Shown in pieces: positions 1-7,816 of a stretch of DNA of 64,000 nucleotides (the first letter of the stretch is position 1; every line of letters begins with the position of its first letter). The stretch is from CAWCPR01 sp963797475 (GTDB lineage Bacteria > Chloroflexota > Anaerolineae > Anaerolineales > UBA4823), in the NCBI GenBank assembly GCA_963797475.1, contig CAWCPR010000003.1, positions 1,240,001 to 1,304,000 on the forward strand. The letters are read 5' to 3'. The notes under the pieces are model-generated. The model was not told where the DNA came from and made no database searches. It was given only the letters and a program-made list of their open reading frames with translations. A program made the position numbers and the translations under genes.

Positions 1-818
1 TGGACCTGGCGGCCATGTCTCTCTTCCTGTACTGCTTCCGCGAGCGCGAGATGATCCTGGACATCCTGGAGATGACCGGGGGCCAGCGCATGATGGCTAC
101 CTATATCCGCCCGGGTGGTTTGTGGCGAGATGCGCCGGTAGAATTCGAGGCGGCTGTTCGCCATTTTATCGATATCTTCCCAGCGCGCGTGGATGAGTAT
201 GAAGCGCTGCTTACGAAGAACCCGATTTTTATCGACCGCACAAAAGATATCGGCGCACTAACCGGCGACCAGGTTGTCCACTGGGGAGCTACCGGCCCGA
301 CGATGCGCGCCTCCGGTATCGCTCACGACTTACGCAAGGCCGCTCCCTATTCGGGCTACGAGCTTTACGACTTCAAGATCCCTACCCGGACCGAAGGAGA
401 CACCTACGCCCGGTATGCCGTACGCGTCGAGGAGATGCGCCAATCGCTGCGAATCGTCCAGCAGGCATTGGACAAGCTGCCCTACGGGCCGGTGCGCAGC
501 AATAACCGCAAATATGTGCCGCCGCCGCGCTCCGAAATTGGCGTGAGCATGGAAGCATTGATCCACCATTTCAAGCTCTGGACCGAAGGCTTCACACCCC
601 CGGTTGGCGCGGTTTATCAAGCAGTGGAATCGCCGCGGGGTGAATTAGGCGTTTACCTGGAGAGCAACGGCAGTCCGAAACCCTACCGGGTCCATTGGCG
701 TACACCCTCTTTCGTCAATATGCAGGTGCTGCCATTGATGGCGAAAGGACGCCTGGTTGCGGACCTGGTCGCTTTGATTGGGACAATCGACATCGTTTTA
801 GGAGACCTGGATCGGTGA
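1..818 (+). CDS. nuoD: NADH-quinone oxidoreductase subunit D (5'-truncated by window edge)
   Basis: The reading frame is already open at base 3, so the N-terminus lies outside the window and about 270 C-terminal residues are present. NuoD is the 49-kDa peripheral-arm subunit of complex I and forms the quinone-reduction site with NuoH and NuoB. The NuoD/49-kDa family is recognised from FREREMILDILEMTGG, RMMATYIRPGG, RTEGDTYARY and the typical terminus IDIVLGDLDR. The stop codon overlaps the GTG start of nuoE by four bases (GTGA), which points to translational coupling at the head of an unbroken nuoDEFGHIJKLMN run. No frameshift or missing block is seen in the visible part. Confidence 0.96.
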   Translation, partial: DLAAMSLFLYCFREREMILDILEMTGGQRMMATYIRPGGLWRDAPVEFEAAVRHFIDIFPARVDEYEALLTKNPIFIDRTKDIGALTGDQVVHWGATGPTMRASGIAHDLRKAAPYSGYELYDFKIPTRTEGDTYARYAVRVEEMRQSLRIVQQALDKLPYGPVRSNNRKYVPPPRSEIGVSMEALIHHFKLWTEGFTPPVGAVYQAVESPRGELGVYLESNGSPKPYRVHWRTPSFVNMQVLPLMAKGRLVADLVALIGTIDIVLGDLDR

Positions 819-1357
819 CAACACAAGCATCGAAAAACGCCTTAATCGCCAAATACCCTCAAGAAGTTGAAAAAATCCTGGATAAATATCCAGAAGATCA
901 GAAACGCGCCGCAGTCATGCCGCTTCTGTACCTTGCGCAGCGCGAGCAGATGTTTGTCACCAAACAATCCTTGAGCGACATCGCTGAAATCATTGGCGTT
1001 GAGGCGACGGAAGTGGCTTCCATCGTCGGCTTTTATTCCCTGTATTACGACCAATCTGCAGGCAAGTACCGCATCCAGGTGTGCAGCGACATGCCCTGTG
1101 CGTTGCGTGGCGCGCAGGAATTCCTGGATAAGCTGTGCGAGAACCTGGGCATCACAGTGGGTGAGACCACACCTGACGGTCTGGTTACGATAGAAAAGGT
1201 TATGTGCCTGGCAGCTTGTGATAAGGCTCCGATGTTCCAGCTCCAGTCCGGCGAAGGGCTTGCCTATCACGAAAACCAGACTGTGGAGAGCGCCCTGGAG
1301 ATGGTGGATGCCTTACGGAAGAAAGAAGAACGGAGAAATGGCCATGATGGCGGATAG
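815..1357 (+). CDS. nuoE: NADH-quinone oxidoreductase subunit E (24-kDa, 2Fe-2S)
   Basis: This is the thioredoxin-fold 2Fe-2S subunit of the NADH-oxidising module and carries cluster N1a. The 180-residue protein shows the four expected ligands as C90-x4-C95 (CSDMPC) and C131-x3-C135 (CLAAC). I chose GTG at 815, overlapping the nuoD stop, because GGAG at 801-804 sits about ten bases upstream and the resulting length fits the family. The frame is open further upstream, but a start there would lie inside nuoD. The 3' end overlaps the start of nuoF, consistent with coupled translation. Confidence 0.95.
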   Translation: MTTQASKNALIAKYPQEVEKILDKYPEDQKRAAVMPLLYLAQREQMFVTKQSLSDIAEIIGVEATEVASIVGFYSLYYDQSAGKYRIQVCSDMPCALRGAQEFLDKLCENLGITVGETTPDGLVTIEKVMCLAACDKAPMFQLQSGEGLAYHENQTVESALEMVDALRKKEERRNGHDGG

Positions 1358-2732
1358 AGAGCATCCGGCGGATAACGAGCATCCGGCTGACAAAGACTAT
1401 CCGGAGAAACAACCCACGCCTGCCGGCAAGCCGGTTCTAAAATATATCCTGCTGCGCAACCGGGAGATCGAGGACCTGGACAACCTGGAGATCTACCGGC
1501 GCTTTGGCGGGTTTGATGCCTTTAGAAAAGCGGTGACAGGCATGAAGCCCGATGAAGTCACCGCGGAAGTCAAAGCCTCCGGCCTGCGCGGCCGTGGCGG
1601 GGCCGGCTTCCCGACCGGCGTGAAATGGTCATTTATCGATAACAAGAATTGGCCCCATTATGTGGTGGCAAATGCTGACGAATCAGAGCCGGGCACCTTT
1701 AAAGACCGCGAGATTATGGAGCGAAATCCTTTCCAGTTCCTGGAAGGCGTGGCCATATGCGCCTATGCGATCGGCGCAACCAGCGCTTATGTGTACCTGC
1801 GCGGTGAGTTCTGGCAGATTGCAGCCAGCCTGGATCGCCAGATCGCTGCCATGCAGGCATCTGGCCTGCTGGGGGACAACCTGTTCGGTACGGATTACGC
1901 TTTGCGAATATACACGCACCTTGGCGCCGGCGCTTACATTTGCGGTGAAGAGACTGCAATGCTCGAATCGCTGGAGGGTAAGCTAGGCCAACCGCGCTTG
2001 CGGCCGCCTTTTCCCCCTTCCTTCGGGCTTTTTGGCAAGCCAACCGTGGTCAACAACGTAGAGACACTGACAAACGTCCCCCTGATCATCGCCCGCGGCG
2101 CGGATTGGTATCACACCATCGGCACGGAGAAGAGCCCCGGTCCGAAAATCTTCTCACTTTCCGGCTGCGTCAACAAACCCGGGAACTACGAGCTGCCCCT
2201 TGGGACAACCTTCCGCGAGCTGATCTTCGAACACGGCGGCGGTATCGCCAACGGGAACAATATCAAAGCCATCATGGCCGCAGGGGCCTCCTCTTCTTTG
2301 ATCGTCGCCAATGAAGCAGCATTGAATACCCCCATGGATTATGAGAGTGTGCCCAGCCTGGGAGCACAATTGGGCTCGGCTTCGATCATCGTGATCGACA
2401 ATTCGGTGCGTATGGATTGGCTGATCAATAAAACGGTCCACTTTTTCAAGCACGAATCCTGCGGAAAATGCACGCCCTGCCGGGAGGGCACATATTGGAT
2501 GATGCACCTGACGGACCGGATCGCCTCGGGCAAGGCCTCCTGGAGCGATGTAGCGCTGCTCCGCGAAGTCGCCGACCAGATCAAAGGTAAATGCCTGTGC
2601 GCTTTGGGAGATTTCTCAACCGAGGCTGTCATCTCCAGTATTGACCGGTTCCGGCCTGATTTTGAACTGGCTGTCGGCGCGGGCGCTGAAAGCCCTTCTC
2701 AACCGGCTGAAGCACTGCCGGAGCCCGCATAA
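1344..2732 (+). CDS. nuoF: NADH-quinone oxidoreductase subunit F (51-kDa, NADH/FMN)
   Basis: This flavoprotein oxidises NADH at FMN and passes electrons to the 4Fe-4S cluster N3. The protein is about 462 residues. The glycine-rich nucleotide site GRGGAGFPTGVKW lies near residues 83-95, the FMN region ANADESEPGTFKDRE near 109-123, and the N3 ligands are C373, C376, C379 (SCGKCTPC) and C419 (CLCALGD). ATG 1344 lies 8 nt after GGAG 1332-1335; ATG 1338 and 1347 are alternatives. The gene overlaps the end of nuoE. An N-terminal extension with a small internal repeat (EHPAD twice, residues 6-15) precedes the conserved domain and is not a feature I recall for this family. Confidence 0.95.
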   Translation: MMADREHPADNEHPADKDYPEKQPTPAGKPVLKYILLRNREIEDLDNLEIYRRFGGFDAFRKAVTGMKPDEVTAEVKASGLRGRGGAGFPTGVKWSFIDNKNWPHYVVANADESEPGTFKDREIMERNPFQFLEGVAICAYAIGATSAYVYLRGEFWQIAASLDRQIAAMQASGLLGDNLFGTDYALRIYTHLGAGAYICGEETAMLESLEGKLGQPRLRPPFPPSFGLFGKPTVVNNVETLTNVPLIIARGADWYHTIGTEKSPGPKIFSLSGCVNKPGNYELPLGTTFRELIFEHGGGIANGNNIKAIMAAGASSSLIVANEAALNTPMDYESVPSLGAQLGSASIIVIDNSVRMDWLINKTVHFFKHESCGKCTPCREGTYWMMHLTDRIASGKASWSDVALLREVADQIKGKCLCALGDFSTEAVISSIDRFRPDFELAVGAGAESPSQPAEALPEPA

Positions 2733-2758
2733 GGCGGGTTGACTTTAGAGTTTGCGTT

Positions 2759-5284
2759 ATGACCAAAACCGTTACACTGACAATTGATGGCAGCCAGGTG
2801 ACCGTACCGGAAGGCACCCTGATCGTTAACGCGGCCAAAATGGCCGGGATTGACATCCCGGTGTTCTGCTACCACCCGAAGATGGAACCGGTAGGGATGT
2901 GCCGGATGTGCCTGGTAGAAATAGGCCGGCCTGTTCGCGACCGCCTCAGCGGTGAGCTGCAGCGGGAGGCAGATGGCTCGCCGAAAGTCGGGTTCGGACC
3001 CAAGCTGGAGACCGCTTGCACCACTCCTGTGTCCGAAGGCATGCTAGTGCTGGGGACGACGGACCACGTTAAGCGTGGCCGCAAGGATGTTTTAGAATTT
3101 CTACTCACCTCCCACCCGTTGGACTGCCCGATTTGCGATAAAGGCGGAGAATGCCCTCTGCAAAACCTGACGATGGGGTTCGGTCCTGGAGAGTCGCGCT
3201 ACCTGTATGACGAGAAAATTCACCTGGCAAAGCACTTCCCGCTGGGTGAGCTAATTTTCTTGGACCGTGAGCGCTGCATTCAATGCGGGCGCTGCGTGCG
3301 CTTCCAGGACGAGATCGTGGACGATCCGGTGATCGGCTTCTTCCAACGTGGCCGCTCCCTGGAAATCGTCACTTATTCCGAGCCGGGTTTTAACTCGTAC
3401 TTTTCGGGGAATACTACCGATATCTGCCCGGTTGGCGCCCTGACCACGGCCGATTTTCGCTTCAAGGCCCGCCCCTGGGAATTAAAACCGTCTGCCTCGA
3501 TCTGCAGTCAGTGCCCGGTGGGCTGCAACACAACCTTCAACGTGCGCCGGGAAGCCGCATCTGGCGGGGAATGGGTGATCAAGCGGGTCATGCCGCGCCA
3601 GAATGAAGCGGTCAACGAAATCTGGATTTGTGACAAGGGCCGGTTCGGCTATCATTATGCCAAAAGCCCTGAGCGTTTGAGGCAGCCCCTGATCCGCAAG
3701 AATGGCGAGCTGGTGCCTGCAACCTGGGATGAGGCCCTGGACCTGGCAGCGGAGCGTTTCCGCAGCGCCGGCGCCGGCCTGCTAACCCTGGCGGGAGGCC
3801 GGCTTGCGAATGAGGATTTGTTTAACCTGAGCCAGCTCACCGGCTCTTTAGGCGGGAAGGCTGTCTTATATTCCGGAATGGCCGGCGGCGACCTGACGGC
3901 CCAGGTGGGCGTCGGTCAAGGCACCAATTTCAGCGACATGGGTCCAGAGACCACGATCCTGGTTGTGGCCAGCGACCTGGAGGAAGAGGCGCCGGTCTGG
4001 TGGCTGCGCCTCAAGCAAGCCGCCGTTCGTGGGGCGAAGCTGATCGTCGCCAACCCACGGCGCACCAAGCTGGATCGATACGCGACTCACAGCCTGCGCT
4101 ATCCGTACGGCGCCGAAGCATCCGTTGTGCTGGCGATGCTCAATTCGCTTTCCGCCAAGCGCCCTAACCTGCCGGAAAGCGTGCAAAGCTTGCTGCGCAG
4201 CCCGGACTTACAGGCAGCCGCCAAGGTATTCAGCGGAACCGAGAACGCGCTGGTTATTTTTGGCAGCGAGGGCACAGGCCTGGCAGCCTCTCGGGCCCTG
4301 GCGCAGGCGTGCGCCAATTTGCTTGTCGCCACCGACCATGTAGGCCGGGCGAACAACGGTTTGTTGGGAGTCTGGCAGCGGGCGAACGACCAGGGCGCCT
4401 GGGATATGGGCTTTCGGCCCATAGAAGACCTGCCAGGAGCCATGCGTGCGGCCAAAGCCCTGTATGTGATCGCGGCCGATCCAGCCGGCGATGACCCATC
4501 CCTGGCCAAATCAGCCGATTTCATGGTCGTTCAGGAGCTTTACCTGACCAAGACCGCCAAGCTGGCGGACGTCGTCTTGCCGGTTCAGGCTTTCACCGAG
4601 CGAGAGGGGAGCTTTACCTCCGGAGAGCGCAGGGTGCAGCGCTATTATCCGGCGCTGCCCGGGCTGTCTGGAAGCTTTGCAGATTTTGCGGTCAGCGCGC
4701 AAATTGGTAAGCGCCTGGATTTAGCCCTGGAAGGCCGGCTCGCCGGACGGGTGATGGATCAAATTGCCAGGCAGGTGCCGGCTTACGCCGGGGTATCCTA
4801 CACCAAATTGGCCGAGATCAAAGACCAGTGGCCGATCGTCGGTCGCGGAGATCTCTTTTACGGCGGCACTTCATACGAGAACAGCCAGGGGCTTGGTTTT
4901 CAGCTTGCTTCAGCGGTTGAAAAAGGGGAGACGTTTTCCCTGGCCTGGATCCAGCCGCCCGATGTCCAGGCGCCTCCGGATGGACTGCTGGCAGTGCCGT
5001 TCACGCGATTGTACGACCGCGGCCAGACTTTGCTCCCTTCCAACCTTTTACACCAGCGCATCCCGGATCCATTTGTCGTGCTCAGCAAGGCCGACGCCGG
5101 CCCATTGGGCGCCGGCGAAGGCGCTATGCTCCAGGTATCGCTTAACGGAAGCGCAGTGATGGCAGCTGCCCGCCTGGACGAAGACCTGCCGGCCGGAGTC
5201 GTATTGGTGCCGCGCAGTATGGGAATCCCGATCGATGGGCCAGGAGCCGTTCGGATCCAGGTTGCCGAACCGGCGGTCGCTTGA
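2759..5284 (+). CDS. nuoG: NADH-quinone oxidoreductase subunit G (75-kDa, multi Fe-S)
   Basis: NuoG is the largest peripheral subunit and relays electrons from NuoF towards NuoI. The 841-residue protein has a ferredoxin-like N-terminus with 2Fe-2S ligands C37, C48, C51 and C87. The His-ligated N5 site follows (H119, C123, C126, C132), then the N4 ligands C173, C176, C179 and C223. A fourth set, C249, C252, C256 and C291, matches the extra N7 cluster known from E. coli and Thermus and absent from many other lineages. The C-terminal 550 residues are a molybdopterin-oxidoreductase-like domain. It lies 26 bp after nuoF. No strong Shine-Dalgarno is visible, so coupling is likely. Confidence 0.96.
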   Translation: MTKTVTLTIDGSQVTVPEGTLIVNAAKMAGIDIPVFCYHPKMEPVGMCRMCLVEIGRPVRDRLSGELQREADGSPKVGFGPKLETACTTPVSEGMLVLGTTDHVKRGRKDVLEFLLTSHPLDCPICDKGGECPLQNLTMGFGPGESRYLYDEKIHLAKHFPLGELIFLDRERCIQCGRCVRFQDEIVDDPVIGFFQRGRSLEIVTYSEPGFNSYFSGNTTDICPVGALTTADFRFKARPWELKPSASICSQCPVGCNTTFNVRREAASGGEWVIKRVMPRQNEAVNEIWICDKGRFGYHYAKSPERLRQPLIRKNGELVPATWDEALDLAAERFRSAGAGLLTLAGGRLANEDLFNLSQLTGSLGGKAVLYSGMAGGDLTAQVGVGQGTNFSDMGPETTILVVASDLEEEAPVWWLRLKQAAVRGAKLIVANPRRTKLDRYATHSLRYPYGAEASVVLAMLNSLSAKRPNLPESVQSLLRSPDLQAAAKVFSGTENALVIFGSEGTGLAASRALAQACANLLVATDHVGRANNGLLGVWQRANDQGAWDMGFRPIEDLPGAMRAAKALYVIAADPAGDDPSLAKSADFMVVQELYLTKTAKLADVVLPVQAFTEREGSFTSGERRVQRYYPALPGLSGSFADFAVSAQIGKRLDLALEGRLAGRVMDQIARQVPAYAGVSYTKLAEIKDQWPIVGRGDLFYGGTSYENSQGLGFQLASAVEKGETFSLAWIQPPDVQAPPDGLLAVPFTRLYDRGQTLLPSNLLHQRIPDPFVVLSKADAGPLGAGEGAMLQVSLNGSAVMAAARLDEDLPAGVVLVPRSMGIPIDGPGAVRIQVAEPAVA

Positions 5285-5326
5285 CGCATCGCAGCGACAC
5301 CGGTCGAATTTTCTAAGGAAGCCGCC

Positions 5327-6319
5327 ATGGTATTGGAATGGATAATTAAATCGTTGATCTTGATCTTCGTTCTTCTGACGGGTTTTGCCTACGTAACTTT
5401 TTACGAGCGCAAAGCCCTGGCGCGCATCCAGGTCCGCGTGGGTCCAAATCGGGCCGGCCCTGGAGGCTGGCTCCAGCCAATCGCAGATGGCGTGAAACTG
5501 ATTTTCAAGGAAGAGCTGATCCCTGCCGAGGCCGATAAGCTGGTGTTTGTATTAGCCCCCGTGATCACGGTGATCCCGGCCTTGATTATCCTGGCTGTCG
5601 TGCCCTGGGGGGATGCGATCTCTCTTTTCGGCCGGACCATTTCCTTATATTTAGCCGACATCAACGTGGCGGTGTTGTATATCCTGTCCATCGCCTCGAT
5701 CTCAGTTTACGGTATCGTCCTGGCAGGCTGGTCCTCCAACAATAAATATGCCATGATGGGCGGCCTGCGTTCTTCGGCCCAGATGATCAGCTATGAGCTG
5801 GCGCTTGGCCTGGCCTTTGTTGGCCCGATCATGCTGGCCAGCTCGATGAGTATACGGGATATCGTCGAAGCCCAGAAAGGCATTTGGTTTGTCGTTTACC
5901 AACCACTGGGTTTTGCAATTTTCTTGATCGGCTCGCTCGCCGAAGTAAACCGGGCTCCATTCGACATGCCCGAGGCGGAGCAGGAGCTGACTGCCGGGTA
6001 CCATACAGAATATTCCGGGTTGAAGTTCGCCCTTTTTTACATGGCCGAGTACATCAAGATGATCGCCGTCAGCGCCATTGCAGCCAGTTTGTTTTTAGGC
6101 GGCTATCGCGGGCCGTTCGTGGATGTCGCGCCTGTTTTGGGCCCACTCTACCTGTTCATCAAGGTCGTCATCCTGCTCTTTGGCATGATTTGGGTGCGGG
6201 CCACTCTGCCGCGCATTCGCTACGACCGGCTGATGGCTTTTGGTTGGAAAATAATGCTTCCAGCGGCCCTTTTGAATGTTTTTGGAACTGCGGTTGTAAT
6301 GGTGTTGGTGGGAGGCTAA
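5327..6319 (+). CDS. nuoH: NADH-quinone oxidoreductase subunit H (ND1)
   Basis: NuoH is the membrane subunit that forms the quinone channel at the junction of the two complex I arms. The 330-residue protein has about eight hydrophobic segments. It carries the ND1 signatures YERKALARIQ.RVGPNRAGP near the N-terminus and AEVNRAPFDMPEAEQELTAG in the quinone-site loop, followed by EYSGLKFALFYMAEY. A Shine-Dalgarno TAAGGAA (5314-5320) sits about seven bases before ATG 5327. nuoI follows six bases later. Confidence 0.96.
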   Translation: MVLEWIIKSLILIFVLLTGFAYVTFYERKALARIQVRVGPNRAGPGGWLQPIADGVKLIFKEELIPAEADKLVFVLAPVITVIPALIILAVVPWGDAISLFGRTISLYLADINVAVLYILSIASISVYGIVLAGWSSNNKYAMMGGLRSSAQMISYELALGLAFVGPIMLASSMSIRDIVEAQKGIWFVVYQPLGFAIFLIGSLAEVNRAPFDMPEAEQELTAGYHTEYSGLKFALFYMAEYIKMIAVSAIAASLFLGGYRGPFVDVAPVLGPLYLFIKVVILLFGMIWVRATLPRIRYDRLMAFGWKIMLPAALLNVFGTAVVMVLVGG

Positions 6320-6325
6320 AGTTTT

Positions 6326-6829
6326 ATGTTCACTGAACTTGCCCGTGGCCTGCTGACCACGTTTCGTTCGATGTTCGAAAAACCGGTGACCACCCAGTAT
6401 CCGGAGGTCAAGCGGCCCGTGCACGCCCGTTTCAAAGGACGCCACGATCTCAAACGCTACGATAACGGCCTGGAAAAATGCATCGGGTGTTCTCTGTGTG
6501 CGGCCGCCTGCCCGGCTGATGCGATCTTCGTCGAATCGGCGGAAAACACCGACGAACAGCGTTTCTCGCCAGGCGAGCGCTACGCCAGCACGTATGAAAT
6601 CAACATGCTGCGCTGTATCTTCTGCGGCTACTGCGAAGACGCCTGCCCAACGGAAGCGATTGTATTGGGCGACAACTACGAACTTTCTTTCACCGACCGG
6701 CGCCAGTCAATTTATACCAAAGAAATGCTGCTAGAACCGGTGCGGCCCGGGGGCAAGCCCACGCCGCTAAAGGTTGAGCCTGGCAAATACACCCGTTCAG
6801 TGCCTGAGATGCTGGATCCCACGGATTGA
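6326..6829 (+). CDS. nuoI: NADH-quinone oxidoreductase subunit I (2x 4Fe-4S)
   Basis: This 8Fe ferredoxin-type subunit carries clusters N6a and N6b and delivers electrons to NuoB. The 167-residue protein has two complete CxxCxxCxxxCP motifs, C52-C55-C58-C62 (CIGCSLCAAACP) and C97-C100-C103-C107 (CIFCGYCEDACP). An N-terminal amphipathic stretch probably docks on NuoH. It sits six bases after nuoH. An 81-bp gap with no other recognisable gene separates it from nuoJ. Confidence 0.96.
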   Translation: MFTELARGLLTTFRSMFEKPVTTQYPEVKRPVHARFKGRHDLKRYDNGLEKCIGCSLCAAACPADAIFVESAENTDEQRFSPGERYASTYEINMLRCIFCGYCEDACPTEAIVLGDNYELSFTDRRQSIYTKEMLLEPVRPGGKPTPLKVEPGKYTRSVPEMLDPTD

Positions 6830-6910
6830 ATCCACTGACCTGCCTGCCGAGGGGATTGACGATGCCCGCTTTGAGGGAGCGTCGACTTCATAAAGAATGA
6901 GAGCGAGTGA

Positions 6911-7426
6911 ATGAACCCAGAATTGATCCTGTTCTTTGTCCTGGCGCTGGTTGCGATCGCAGCCGCGTTCGGCATGTTGGTCAGCAAAAGCGCAGTGTAT
7001 TCGGCTTTATTCCTGATCTTAAACTTCGCCACGATCGCTGTTTTTTATTTATTATTAGGCGCCCCGTTTATCGCAATGGCTCAGATCACCGTTTATGCAG
7101 GCGCGATTATGGTTCTCTTCTTGTTTGTGATCATGCTGCTTGGCGCCCAACGCCTGAGCCAGACCTCCTCGCTGCCCTGGCAGCAGCCTTTAGCCATCGC
7201 GCTGGGCGTGATCCTGTTGGGCGAGGCCGTTTATATCCTCGTTTTTCGCGGCTCGACAGTGCTCCCGCAAACCGCTATCGAAGCGGACTTCGGCGGCCCG
7301 GCGATGATTGGCAACGCGCTCTTCAACCAGTACCTGCTCCCTTTTGAGGTGACTTCGGTCCTGCTCCTGGTAGCAATGATCGGGGCAATCGTGTTGACAA
7401 AACGGACCCAAGGTGACTCAGGTTAG
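6911..7426 (+). CDS. nuoJ: NADH-quinone oxidoreductase subunit J (ND6)
   Basis: NuoJ is a small membrane subunit of complex I next to NuoK, with a pi-bulge helix in TM3 involved in coupling. The 171-residue protein has five predicted transmembrane segments and the ND6-type stretch MAQITVYAGAIMVLFLFVIM around residues 55-75. The start is ATG 6911; a GTG four bases upstream is in another frame. nuoK follows after a short spacer containing a strong Shine-Dalgarno. Confidence 0.94.
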   Translation: MNPELILFFVLALVAIAAAFGMLVSKSAVYSALFLILNFATIAVFYLLLGAPFIAMAQITVYAGAIMVLFLFVIMLLGAQRLSQTSSLPWQQPLAIALGVILLGEAVYILVFRGSTVLPQTAIEADFGGPAMIGNALFNQYLLPFEVTSVLLLVAMIGAIVLTKRTQGDSG

Positions 7427-7454
7427 GAGATTATCAAGTAGAAGGAGGAGATAC

Positions 7455-7757
7455 ATGGTTCCGATTACGTATTATGTTGCACTCTCTGCCGTTTTATTCA
7501 CGCTTGGCACATTGGGCGTCCTGATCAGACGAAATGCCATCATCATATTCATGTCAGTTGAATTGATGCTCAATGCTGCAAACCTGGCGTTTGTCGCCTT
7601 TGCGCGCGGTTTTGACAGGGTCAATGGCCAAATTTTCGTGTTTTTTATCATTGCCGTAGCAGCCGCCGAGGTAGCTGTCGGCCTGGCATTGATCGTCGCC
7701 ATATTCAATACCAAACAAAGCATTGATGTGGATGAAATTCACAGCCTGAAAGGTTGA
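7455..7757 (+). CDS. nuoK: NADH-quinone oxidoreductase subunit K (ND4L)
   Basis: NuoK is a three-helix proton-channel subunit of complex I. From ATG 7455 the protein is 100 residues, the normal family length, and places Glu36 (in MSVELMLNAAN) and Glu72 (in AAAEVAVGLA) at the positions of the two essential membrane glutamates of E. coli NuoK. The frame is open to 7413, but GGAGGAG at 7444-7450, five bases before 7455, fixes the start. The gene is followed by a 59-bp spacer before nuoL. Confidence 0.95.
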   Translation: MVPITYYVALSAVLFTLGTLGVLIRRNAIIIFMSVELMLNAANLAFVAFARGFDRVNGQIFVFFIIAVAAAEVAVGLALIVAIFNTKQSIDVDEIHSLKG

Positions 7758-7816
7758 CGCCTGCCAACCTGAAAACCGGGTATTTAGAATAATCTGAAAA
7801 ATTAAGAGATAAGCCT

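Noticed and set aside
842..1270. Antisense ORF opposite nuoE
   Set aside because: Shadow of a well-conserved gene; no independent evidence.
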